A DNA stretch of 64,000 nucleotides from the NCBI RefSeq assembly GCF_008039565.1, contig NZ_VDUX01000006.1:173894-237893 (forward strand), read 5' to 3'. The notes under the pieces are model-generated. The model searched no databases. It had not been told where the DNA came from and saw only the letters and a program-made list of their open reading frames with translations. The DNA comes from Aeromicrobium terrae (GTDB taxonomy: Bacteria > Actinomycetota > Actinomycetes > Propionibacteriales > Nocardioidaceae). Of the stretch, positions 1-11,307 are shown piece by piece. Made by a program: the position numbers and the translations under genes. Each line of letters begins with the position of its first letter. Position 1 is the stretch's first letter.

Positions 1-418
1 TGACCGCCGGGGCGAGCGCGAGCCGCACCTCGGTGAGCGCGAACGTCACCGACTCGGCGGCCACCACGACGTCGGCCGCGCCGACGATGCCGAGACCGCC
101 GGCGCGCACCGGTCCGCCGAGCTCGACCACGACCGGGGTGCCGCCCGCGAGGATCTGCCGCTGCAGGGCGACGATCGCCTGAGCGCCCTGCTCCATCCCG
201 CCCGACGCCGCCTCGCTGAGGTCGGCGCCGGAGCAGAACACCCGGCCGGCCGAGCGGACGAGGATGACACGCACGGCGTCGTCGGCCTCCGCCGTCGCCA
301 GGTGCTCACCCAGCTCGGTGACCAGCTGCCGGCTCAGCGCGTTGCGGTTGTGCTCGCTGTCCAGCGTGATCGTGGCGATCGCGGCCGCGACCTCCAGGTG
401 CACCAGCTCGTCGGTCAT
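1..418 (-). CDS. Enoyl-CoA hydratase/isomerase family protein (partial, 3' end outside window)
   Basis: Only the first ~139 codons are present; the gene runs off the left edge. The visible part starts MTDELVHLEV and has the crotonase fold N-terminus, with the oxyanion-hole segment FCSGADLSE at about residues 70-78 and a second loop GGPVRAGGLGIVGAAD at about 105-120. Members hydrate trans-2-enoyl-CoA in beta-oxidation or amino-acid breakdown. It is the last visible gene of a minus-strand acyl-CoA operon, but an 84-bp gap holding a strong hairpin separates it from the acyl-CoA dehydrogenase. In canonical members the second loop usually reads GxxxGGG; here it is RAGGLG. The exact substrate is unknown. 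Confidence 0.85.
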   Translation of the reverse strand, partial: MTDELVHLEVAAAIATITLDSEHNRNALSRQLVTELGEHLATAEADDAVRVILVRSAGRVFCSGADLSEAASGGMEQGAQAIVALQRQILAGGTPVVVELGGPVRAGGLGIVGAADVVVAAESVTFALTEVRLALAPAV

Positions 419-433
419 GGCCTTCCTTTCCCC

Positions 434-490
434 GTGAGCGTGACGTTTTCGACCTCTTTTCCCGAATTTCCGGGCGAAAACGTCACTCTC
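434..490. terminator. Long hairpin between acyl-CoA dehydrogenase and enoyl-CoA hydratase genes
   Basis: A perfect 12-bp inverted repeat (GTGACGTTTTCG at 440-451, CGAAAACGTCAC at 475-486) encloses a smaller CCCG/CGGG stem (461-464, 471-474). Flanking GAG/CTC bases extend it. It is AT-rich for this genome. It could be an intra-operon terminator or attenuator, or a dispersed palindromic repeat; there is no clear poly-T tract after the stem, so the role is uncertain. Confidence 0.45.
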
Positions 491-502
491 AGCGCGAACG
501 AA

Positions 503-1659
503 TCAGTACGACTTGGGCAGGCCCAGGGAGAACTGGGCGATGAAGTTGAGCACCATCTCGCGGCTCACCGGGGCGATGCGGGACAGGCGCGAGCCGGCCA
601 GCATCTGCACGAGACCGTACTCGTTGGCCAGGCCGTTGCCGCCGTGCGTCTGGATGGCGCGGTCGACGGTGTTGCAGACGGCCTCGCCGGCGGCGTACTT
701 GGCCATGTTCGCGGCCTCGCCGGCACCCATGTGGTCGCCGGCGGCGTAGAGCGCGGCGGCGCGCTGGGTCATCAGCCGCGCCATCTCGATCTCGATGTAC
801 GACTGGGCGAGCGGGTGGGCGATCGCCTGGTGCGAGCCGATCGGCGCCTTCCAGACCTGCCGATCCTTCGCGTACTCGCAGGCCTTCGTCAGCGCGAGCC
901 GCGCGGTGCCGCAGGCGAACGAGGCGCCCATGATGCGCTCGGGGTTCAGGCCGGCGAAGAGCTGCTCGATGCCGGCGTCCTCGCTGCCGATCAGCGCGTC
1001 GCCCGGCAGGCGGACGTCGTCGAAGAACAGCGTGAACTGCTTCTCCGGCGACGTGATGCCCATGTCGATCTCGGTGTACGTGAAGCCCTCGGCGTCCGTC
1101 GGCACCAGGAACAGCGCCGGCTTGAGGTTGCCGGTCTTCGCGTCCGCCGTGCGCGAGACGACGAGCACGTGGCTCGCCTCGTCGACGCCGGAGATGTACG
1201 TCTTCTGGCCCTTGAGCAGCCACTCCTCGCCGTCGCGCGTCGCCGTGGTGGTGATGCGGTGCGAGTTGGAGCCGGCGTCGGGCTCGGTGATCGAGAACGC
1301 GAACGTCGACGTGCCGTCGGCCAGGCCGGGCAGCCAGCGCTGCTTCTGCTCGTCGGTGCCGTACTGGGCGATGATCGTGCCGACGATCGCCGGGGAGACC
1401 ACCATCAGCAGCAGCGGGCTGCCGGCCGCGGCGAGCTCCTCGCAGACGGCCGCGAGGTCGCCGATGTCGCCGCCGCCTCCGCCGTACTCCTCGGGCACGG
1501 CGACGCCGAGGTAGCCGAGCTTTCCGGCCTCCTGCCACAGCTCGGTGGTCTTGCGACCCTCCTTGGCGGCCTGCTCGAAGTAGTCGCGGCCGTACTTGGC
1601 GCCGAGCTCGGCGACGGCCTTGCGGAGCGCCTTGCGCTCGTCGGTCTCGGTGAACGTGC

Positions 1660-1663
<4 letters not shown>
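503..1663 (-). CDS. Acyl-CoA dehydrogenase
   Basis: A 386-residue FAD-dependent acyl-CoA dehydrogenase, the usual family length, oxidising an acyl-CoA to the 2-enoyl-CoA and passing electrons to ETF. The family signature ITEPDAGS is at residues 125-132, and the C-terminal FAD-contact stretch QTHGGNG is present. The ATG at 1663 was chosen because it overlaps the carboxylase alpha stop by 4 nt (1660-1663), which shows translational coupling; longer readings from upstream are biotin-domain antisense of no merit. It sits between the biotin carboxylase subunit and the enoyl-CoA hydratase, so it probably acts on the same branched or isoprenoid substrate. The substrate cannot be read from sequence alone. 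Confidence 0.9.
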
Positions 1664-3603
<1,940 letters not shown>

Positions 3604-3614
3604 CGGACCTCCTG

Positions 3615-3716
3615 GTGGTCTCGATACACGCCCAGCTCGCTGGCGCTCGCGGGCGCACTCGACCACCGGTGGTCGAGTAGCGGAGGCCGCCCGCGGCCGG
3701 AGCGTATCGAGACCAC
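3615..3716. repeat. Intergenic palindromic repeat between carboxylase alpha and beta genes
   Basis: The 102-bp element has perfect 13-bp terminal inverted repeats (GTGGTCTCGATAC at 3615-3627, GTATCGAGACCAC at 3704-3716) and a perfect 22-bp central palindrome at 3657-3678. It fills almost all of the 124-bp gap between the two carboxylase genes. The design resembles REP/MITE-like repeats of actinobacteria with GGTCTCGATAC ends. It has no coding potential. It may stabilise or terminate the upstream transcript; this is inference. Confidence 0.8.
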
Positions 3717-3727
3717 GTCGTTCGGGT

Positions 3728-5319
<1,592 letters not shown>

Positions 5320-5323
<4 letters not shown>

Positions 5324-6474
5324 GAATACCCCAGAAGCTTGGCGGCCAGGTCGTTCAGGACCTCGTTCGCGCCGCCGCCGATGCCGAGGAGGCGGGCGTC
5401 GCGGTAGTGGCGGTCGATCTCGGACTCCCGCATGTAGCCCATGCCGCCGAAGATCTGCACGGCCTCGTTCACGACGAACTCGACCGCGTCGACGGCCTGG
5501 CGCTTGGCGAGCACCGCGTCGGCGATGACCTTCGGATCGGTGGTGGAGCTCGCCGCGGCCTGCGCGTACGCCTCGGCTGTGTAGGCCCGTGCGGCGGCCG
5601 TGCGGCGGTGCATGTCGACGAGCTTGTGCCGGATCACCTGGCGCGACGAGAGCGGCTGGCCGAACGTCACGCGCTGCTTGGCGTAGTCCGAGGCGAGGGC
5701 GATGGCGCGCTGGGCCGTGGCGACGCCCTGCGCGGCGAGGCTCAGGCGCTCGTTGACGAACTGCTGCATGACCAGCACGAATCCGCCGTTCTCCTCGCCG
5801 ACCAGGTTCTCGGCCGGCACCCGGACGTCCTCGAAGGTCAGCTCGGCGGTGTCGGAGCAGTGCCAGCCCATCTTGCGCAGCGGCCGCGCGACGGTGAAGC
5901 CCGGCGTGTTCTTGTCGATGACCAGCAGGCTGATGCCGGCGTAGCCGTCGCCGCCGGTGCGCACCGCGGTGGTGACGAAGTCGGCCCGCACGCCGGAGGT
6001 GATGAACGTCTTGGCGCCGTTGACGACGTAGTGGTCGCCGTCGCGGACCGCTCTGGTCTTCAGGCCGGCCACGTCGGACCCGCCGCCCGGCTCGGTGATG
6101 CCGAGCGAGCCGATCAGCTCGCCGGCGAGCGTGGGCCGGACGTAGCGGTCGATCAGGTCGGCGTTGCCGCTCTGCACGATGTGCGGCAGCGCGATGCCGT
6201 GGGTGAACAGCGACGCCATGACGCCCGTGGAGCCGCCGCCGTCGAGCACGCCCTCGGACACGACCGCGGAGTCGATGACGTCACCGCCCTGGCCGCCGAC
6301 CTCCTCCGGGAACGAGACGCCCATCAGCCCGGCTTTGGCCGCGGCCAGGTGCAGCTCGCGCGGCAGCTGGCCGTCGTCCTCCCACTGGGCGATGTTCGGC
6401 GCGATCTCCCGCTCGGTGAACCGGCGCGCGCTCTCACGCAGCGCCAGCCGCTCGGGGGTGTCGAAGACGGTCAC
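5320..6474 (-). CDS. Acyl-CoA dehydrogenase (isovaleryl/citronellyl-CoA type candidate)
   Basis: A 384-residue acyl-CoA dehydrogenase with the signature ITEPGGGSDVAGLKT at residues 126-140 and the C-terminal FAD-binding motif IFGGMGYMRE. The GTG at 6474 was chosen because it overlaps the AtuA-like stop as GTGA and removes a basic, unlikely N-terminus. It is placed between the AtuA-like protein and the carboxyltransferase. In leucine and acyclic terpene pathways a dehydrogenase makes the 2-enoyl-CoA that the carboxylase then uses, so this is the likely first oxidation step of the operon's pathway. The substrate assignment is inference from neighbours. Confidence 0.9.
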
Positions 6475-8273
6475 AGGAACTCCTCCGGGATGTCGGCGTC
6501 GCGGGCCCGGAACCACTCGCCGAGCCCCTTCGCCTGCGGGTCGAGCCGGGTGGACGAGGAGACACCCTCGCCCAGCAGTCCGTGCACGACGACGTTGACC
6601 GCGGCCAGGTTCGGCAACGGGTGGATCTCCAGCTCGAGCTCGGCGGCCTCCGGCAGCAGCGCGCGCACGGCGTCCTCGTCGAGGAAGCCGGCCAGCCAGG
6701 CGTAGGCGTCGTCGCGGCGCGGGTGGTCGGCGGGCACCCAGACGCCGAGGTTCGCGTCGCCGCCCTTGTCGCCCGACCGGGCGTGCACCAGCTTGCCGAG
6801 GGGGACGCGCTTCACGCTTCGGTCGCTGGCGCTCCCTCCCGCGGCTCCGCCGCTAGCGACCGATTCGTGTGCGGTCGCTAGCCCCGAAGGGGCGGGAGGG
6901 AGCTCTGCGACCGAAGCGACGTCGGCAGGCGGCGCGATCTCGATCCGCTCCCCGTCGGGCATGACGACGACGTGCGGGACCTCGGTCTGCGGGACGAACG
7001 CCGGGCGGTAGACACCGAACGGGGTGCCCGCGGCCGGGGGGCGGGTGACGCTGAAGCCGGGGTACGACGCGAGGGCCAGCTCGATGGCGGCGCTGCTGAA
7101 CGCGCGGCCGACCGGGTCGGCCTGCGGGTCCTTCACGTGCAGGCCGAGCAGCGACGTCGCGGCGGCCTCCGTGGGCGGGTCGACGACGTCGGTGCGGTCG
7201 AGCACCCACTCCACGACCTCGGGCCGCGTGCCGGCCTCGAACGCGGCCTCCATCTGCTCGCGGATCCAGGCGGCCTTCTCGTCGATGTCGAGGCCGGTGA
7301 GCAGGAACTCGACGCTGTTGCGGAAGCCGCCGACGGTGTTGAGGCAGACCTTCGCGGTCTCGGGCGGCGCCTCCCCCGTCACCCCGGTGATGGCCACGCG
7401 ATCGGTGGCTTCCTGCGTGACGGTCATGGTGTCGAGGCGCGTGGAGACGTCGGGGCCGAGGTAGACCGGGCCGCCGATCTCGTACATCAGCTGCGCCGTG
7501 ACGGTGTCGACGGTGACCGCGCCGCCCGTGCCGGGGTGCTTGGTGATGACCGACGAGCCGTCGGCCGCCACCTCGGCGATCGGGAAGCCCAGCGGCTTCG
7601 ACCGGTCGATGGAGCGGAACCCGGAGAAGTTGCCGCCGGTGGCTTGCGTGCCGCACTCGATGACGTGGCCCGCGACGACGGCGCCCGCCAGGGCATCGAG
7701 GTCGTCACGGCCCCAGCCGTGGTGCGCGATCGCCGGGCCGACGACGACGGACGCGTCGGTGACCCGTCCGGTGACCACGACGTCGGCGCCGCGGTTCAGG
7801 GCCTCGGCGATGCCGAACGCGCCGAGGTAGGCGTTGGCGGTCAGCACGCTGCCGAAGCCGAGCTCCTCGGCCCGCGGCAGGAGGTCGTCGCCCTCGACGT
7901 GGGCGATCACGACGTCGGCGCCCTGGTCGGCCGCGACCTTGCGCAGCGTCTCCGCGAGCCCGGCCGGGTTGAGCCCGCCGGCGTTCGCGACGATCCGCAC
8001 GCCGCGCTCCTTCGCGAGCAGGAGGCACTCGGTCAGCTGGCGGACGAACGTCTTGGCGTAGCCGAGGTCGGCGTCCTTCATCCGGTCGCGGCCCAGGATG
8101 AGCATGGTGAGCTCGGCCAGGTAGTCGCCGGTGAGGTAGTCGAGCGCCCCGCCCTCGAGCTGCTCCTTCATCGCGGAGAGGCGGTCGCCGTAGTAGCCCG
8201 AGCAGTTCCCGATGCGCACGGAGCCATCCGCCGCCCCCGGCCCGGCACCCCCGCCGGGCATGCCCGCCGTCAT
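6471..8273 (-). CDS. AtuA-like protein (acyclic terpene utilisation, DUF1446 family)
   Basis: A 600-residue protein matching the AtuA/DUF1446 layout: a large N-terminal domain beginning IGNCSGYYGDR, with VIAHVEGDDLLP and TGRVTDASVV segments, then a C-terminal ~110-residue domain starting VPLGKLVHARSGDKGGDAN. AtuA is needed for citronellol/geraniol use in Pseudomonas, but its reaction is unknown. The ATG at 8273 forms an ATGA overlap with the TIGR03084 gene; a second ATG lies four codons downstream. The interdomain linker (about residues 453-486) is encoded by a 102-bp nested palindromic repeat, and the N-terminal Gly-rich stretch is encoded by another dispersed repeat. Both suggest recent repeat insertions tolerated in flexible segments. 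Confidence 0.88.
   Translation of the reverse strand: MTAGMPGGGAGPGAADGSVRIGNCSGYYGDRLSAMKEQLEGGALDYLTGDYLAELTMLILGRDRMKDADLGYAKTFVRQLTECLLLAKERGVRIVANAGGLNPAGLAETLRKVAADQGADVVIAHVEGDDLLPRAEELGFGSVLTANAYLGAFGIAEALNRGADVVVTGRVTDASVVVGPAIAHHGWGRDDLDALAGAVVAGHVIECGTQATGGNFSGFRSIDRSKPLGFPIAEVAADGSSVITKHPGTGGAVTVDTVTAQLMYEIGGPVYLGPDVSTRLDTMTVTQEATDRVAITGVTGEAPPETAKVCLNTVGGFRNSVEFLLTGLDIDEKAAWIREQMEAAFEAGTRPEVVEWVLDRTDVVDPPTEAAATSLLGLHVKDPQADPVGRAFSSAAIELALASYPGFSVTRPPAAGTPFGVYRPAFVPQTEVPHVVVMPDGERIEIAPPADVASVAELPPAPSGLATAHESVASGGAAGGSASDRSVKRVPLGKLVHARSGDKGGDANLGVWVPADHPRRDDAYAWLAGFLDEDAVRALLPEAAELELEIHPLPNLAAVNVVVHGLLGEGVSSSTRLDPQAKGLGEWFRARDADIPEEFL
6816..6917. repeat. 102-bp nested palindrome inside the AtuA-like gene
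   Basis: Three nested perfect stems are visible: 11 bp (GCTTCGGTCGC at 6816-6826, matching 6907-6917), 12 bp (6831-6842, matching 6892-6903) and 11 bp (6852-6862, matching 6872-6882). The element is in frame and encodes a Gly/Ala/Ser-rich linker between two domains. It looks like a REP/MITE-type insertion within coding sequence. Confidence 0.8.
8226..8256 (-). repeat. Dispersed GGCGGGGGTGCCGGGCC repeat, copy 1
   Basis: Read on the minus strand, the segment contains GGCGGGGGTGCCGGGCC followed by GGGGGCGGCGGATGG. It encodes the Gly-rich N-terminus of the AtuA-like protein. Related copies are at 12432-12469, 27331-27357 and 39936-39970. Confidence 0.65.
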
Positions 8274-9064
8274 CGGTCCGCCAGCCGCTGCGGGTCGTTG
8301 CCGGGCAGGCCGGCGAACGCCTGGATGATCGTCAGCCAGTGCGCGGCGTCGTCGCCCTCGGCATGGACGTCGACGTCCTCGACGTGCCGGCGGCGCGTGG
8401 CCAGCAGGGCGAAGTCGTAGCCGGAGCCGGTGACCCGCTGCTCGGCCTCGACGGAGCCCCAGGTCCACAGGTCGCCGGACGGGCCGGTGAGCGCGACGTG
8501 GATCTCCACGTCGGGCGCCTGCTCGCCGCGCATCAGGTACGCGAAGCCGCGGGTGCGGACGCCGAGGTGGCAGACGTGCTTGCACCGGTCGGTCTGCGGC
8601 GGCGTGATGCCGAGCGACTCGGCGACGTCGTGCGAGTGCGCCCAGGTCTCCATGATCCGCGCGGTGGCCATCGACGTCGGCGCCATCGGCGGGCCGTACC
8701 AGCCGATCTTCTCGCCGTCGGGCACCTCGGCCAGCGACGTCGCGAGCCGGGTCCGGCCCTCGCGCCAGCGCTCGAGGATCTCGGCGGGCTCGAGCTTCGC
8801 CCACTCCTCGGCGCCCTCGTCGACGTAGTGCTCGGGGTTGGCGGCCGCGAGCTTCAGGCTCTCGCCGAACGCCTCCGGGTCGTGGATGGCCAGCAGCGAC
8901 GCCTCGTCGGTCCAGGCGAGGTGGCCGACCTGGTGCCGGATCGTCCAGCCCTCGGGCGTGGTGACGGTGTCCCAGGCGGCGGCGTCGAGCGGGGCGACCC
9001 AGCTCTCCAGCTGAGCCCCCTCGGCCTCGAGATCGGCGATCACGGACGTGCGGACGTCGGTCAT
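8270..9064 (-). CDS. TIGR03084-family protein (DinB/maleylpyruvate-isomerase-like, metal-binding)
   Basis: A 264-residue protein with the N-terminal DinB/MDMPI-type four-helix domain. The stretches WTIRHQVGHLAW (about residues 40-51) and ETWAHSHDVAESLG (about 138-151) provide the histidines expected of the metal site in this fold. Proteins of this family are actinobacterial and usually sit beside AtuA-like genes; their reaction is not established. Some DinB-fold relatives are thiol-dependent (mycothiol) transferases or isomerases, so a mycothiol-linked step is possible but unproven. It overlaps TetR upstream and AtuA downstream by 4 nt each, so it belongs to a tightly coupled operon. Confidence 0.85.
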   Translation of the reverse strand: MTDVRTSVIADLEAEGAQLESWVAPLDAAAWDTVTTPEGWTIRHQVGHLAWTDEASLLAIHDPEAFGESLKLAAANPEHYVDEGAEEWAKLEPAEILERWREGRTRLATSLAEVPDGEKIGWYGPPMAPTSMATARIMETWAHSHDVAESLGITPPQTDRCKHVCHLGVRTRGFAYLMRGEQAPDVEIHVALTGPSGDLWTWGSVEAEQRVTGSGYDFALLATRRRHVEDVDVHAEGDDAAHWLTIIQAFAGLPGNDPQRLADR

Positions 9065-9669
9065 GAGGTCTCCAGCTGGTCATCGAGGACGGTGGCCCAG
9101 GCGTCGAGCACGACGCTGCGGCGCTTGCTGTCGTCACTGAGGGAGGCGGCGAGGCCGAGGCCGCGCACGAGGTCGAGAGTGGCCTGCACGAGCGCGCGGT
9201 TGTCGCCCTTGGCCTCGTCGATGCCGAGGAGCTCGACCGCGAACGCGTGCGTCTCGCGGCCGACGCGGCGCTCCAGCGGCCCGACGGCCTTGCGCAGCTC
9301 CGCGTCGGTGCGGGCGGCGACCCACAGCTCGAGGGCCGCGAAGAAGACCGGCGAGACGAACTGGGCGGCGAGGACGTCGAGCACGGCGCGGGTGCGTCCG
9401 TGCTCCGGCAGGTCAGCGGCCGACTTGGCCATGTCCTCGCGACGTCGCTCGCTCAGGTGCCCGACGGCGGCGACGACGAGATCCTGCTTGCTCGGGAAGT
9501 GGTGCAGCTGCGCGCCGCGGGAGACGCCCGCGCGCTGGCTGACCACCGTGGTGGACGTGCCGGCCCAGCCGAGCTCGACCAGGCACTCGACCGTGGCCTC
9601 CATCAGCCGCAGCCGCATGGCGCGCGTGCGCTCCCCCTGCGGCGTGCGCGTGGTCGGCTCGTCGGTCAC
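9061..9669 (-). CDS. TetR family transcriptional regulator
   Basis: A ~202-residue one-component repressor. The N-terminal helix-turn-helix is at about residues 15-60, with the recognition part VVSQRAGVSRGAQLHHFPSK; the rest is the variable ligand-binding domain. The GTG at 9669 was chosen; a TTG 27 nt upstream (9696) is the alternative. It is the first gene of the minus-strand acyl-CoA operon and overlaps the next gene by 4 nt, so it very likely autoregulates the operon in response to an acyl-CoA or terpenoid intermediate. The promoter must lie in 9670-9809, which is shared with the divergent DUF3352 gene. Confidence 0.9.
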   Translation of the reverse strand: MTDEPTTRTPQGERTRAMRLRLMEATVECLVELGWAGTSTTVVSQRAGVSRGAQLHHFPSKQDLVVAAVGHLSERRREDMAKSAADLPEHGRTRAVLDVLAAQFVSPVFFAALELWVAARTDAELRKAVGPLERRVGRETHAFAVELLGIDEAKGDNRALVQATLDLVRGLGLAASLSDDSKRRSVVLDAWATVLDDQLETS

Positions 9670-9693
9670 CGGGCCATCATGGGCGAGAAAGAA

Positions 9694-9715
9694 CAAACAG
9701 TCAAGCCTGCTTTTA
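9694..9715. promoter_or_regulatory. Possible operator near TetR start (CAAACAGTCAAG half-site)
   Basis: CAAACAGTCAAG here recurs in reverse orientation at 27970-27983, where it is part of a perfect ACAGTC-N6-GACTGT palindrome. In this copy the second half-site is degenerate. It lies just upstream of the TetR start in the 140-bp divergent region, which otherwise shows no clear feature. Confidence 0.35.
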
Positions 9716-9809
9716 AGTGTCGGACCGAGTTCCCCAATTCACGGACACCGGTGTCTGCCGCTGTCTACGTTGGACCCGCAAGCTCGTCTCGGGAACAAAG
9801 GGCACGCAC

Positions 9810-11303
9810 ATGACCAGCACGGACATCGCCGACGACCCGTCGGCGGAGAAGTCGTCGGTACCCGGTCGCGGTGGACTGGTCGCGACGCTCGGCCTCGCCG
9901 CCGTCGCCGTCACCGCATCCGCTCTCGCCGGCATCGGCTACCAGCTCTCCGGCGGCGGCACCCAGCCGCACGACGTCCTGCCGGCCGACACGATCGCGTA
10001 CGCGCGCATCGACCTCGACCCGTCCGCAGGCCAGAAGGTGGCCGCGTTCCGGCTGGTCAAGAAGTTCCCGGAGCTCGCGAAGTCGCTCGGCATCGAGGAC
10101 CCCGACCAGGACCTCCGTCGCCTGATCGTGGACCAGGCCGCGAGCGGCTGCGGTCTCGACTTCGCCGACGACATCAAGCCGTGGATCGGTGAGCGCGCCG
10201 GTGTCGCCGTCGTGGGCACCGCACCGGACGTCGTCTTCGCCCTGCAGGTCGACGACGAGACCGCGGCCCGCAAGACGCTGAAGCAGCTCGCCGACTGCGG
10301 CGACGCCGACAACGCGGGCCTGGCCTTCAGCCACGGCTACGCGATCGTGGCCGAGACCCAGGCGATCGCCGACGAGACGGTGGCCGACGCCGACCGGTCC
10401 GCACTGGCCGACGACTCGACGTTCTCCCGCGACATGGACGACCTGGGCAACCAGGGCGTCGCCTCGTTCTGGGTCGACGGCAACGCCGTCGCCAATCTCG
10501 CGTCGGTCAGGAAGGAGCTGCCGCAGCCGCTCCTCTCGGCGCTTCCCGACAGCAGCACCGCCGCCGCGGCCCTGCGCGCCGGGTCGTCGTCGGTGGAGCT
10601 GGACGTGGTGTCCCGCGGGTTGCCGTTCGCGACCACCGAGGACACGCAGATCGAGACCCTCCCGGCGTCGACCGTGGCGGCCGTCGCGCTGCAGGGGTCC
10701 GAGGACCAGATCCGCTCGCAGTGGACCCAGTTCATCGACGACATGGAGGCCGACGGCGTCGACTCCGACCAGGTCGGCCGCTTCGTCGACGCCCTCGGCA
10801 TGAAGCTGCCGGACGACCTCGTGGCCCTCCTGTCGCCCGGCCTGACGCTCGCCGTGGGCGAGCGCAACATCGGCACGGTGGCGCAGATCGAGGACGTCAG
10901 CGACATCGACGCCTACGACATCGGTGCGCGCGTCGCGGACCCGGACGCCAAGGACGCCGCCGACCGCCTGGCGCGGCTCCTGCGCAACCTCGCCGGGGTC
11001 AGCTTCGACGCGACGACCGCCGACGGCGCCACGCTGATCGCGAACCACCCCGACGCGCTGCAGACGTCCGGCACGAGGCTCAGCGAGAGCCAGCGGTACA
11101 CCGACGTGATCCTGCCCGACGCCACGAACGCCCTGCTGTTCGCCGACCTCGGCACCGTGATCGACGCGCTGCTGCAGGAGGACCCGCCGCCGGACGTCGT
11201 CGCCGACCTCGAGCAGGCCCGTCCCCTCGGCACCGTCGGCATCTCGACGAAGCGCGACGGCGACATCACCCGGGCACAGGTCAAGCTGACCTTCCGGGGC
11301 TAG
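9810..11303 (+). CDS. DUF3352 domain-containing membrane-anchored protein
   Basis: A 497-residue protein with one N-terminal membrane helix at about residues 24-45 (LVATLGLAAVAVTASALAG) after a short cytoplasmic segment, then a long exported domain. The domain starts with the family hallmark DVLPADTIAYARIDLDPSAGQK and continues with charged, Asp-rich sequence. The family is widespread in actinobacteria and has no known function. The ATG at 9810 was chosen because it follows a coding-free leader and gives the usual signal-anchor topology. It is divergent from the TetR operon and convergent with the esterase gene, with only 4 bp between stop codons. No operon partner is apparent. Confidence 0.82.
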   Translation: MTSTDIADDPSAEKSSVPGRGGLVATLGLAAVAVTASALAGIGYQLSGGGTQPHDVLPADTIAYARIDLDPSAGQKVAAFRLVKKFPELAKSLGIEDPDQDLRRLIVDQAASGCGLDFADDIKPWIGERAGVAVVGTAPDVVFALQVDDETAARKTLKQLADCGDADNAGLAFSHGYAIVAETQAIADETVADADRSALADDSTFSRDMDDLGNQGVASFWVDGNAVANLASVRKELPQPLLSALPDSSTAAAALRAGSSSVELDVVSRGLPFATTEDTQIETLPASTVAAVALQGSEDQIRSQWTQFIDDMEADGVDSDQVGRFVDALGMKLPDDLVALLSPGLTLAVGERNIGTVAQIEDVSDIDAYDIGARVADPDAKDAADRLARLLRNLAGVSFDATTADGATLIANHPDALQTSGTRLSESQRYTDVILPDATNALLFADLGTVIDALLQEDPPPDVVADLEQARPLGTVGISTKRDGDITRAQVKLTFRG

Positions 11304-11307
11304 CAGC

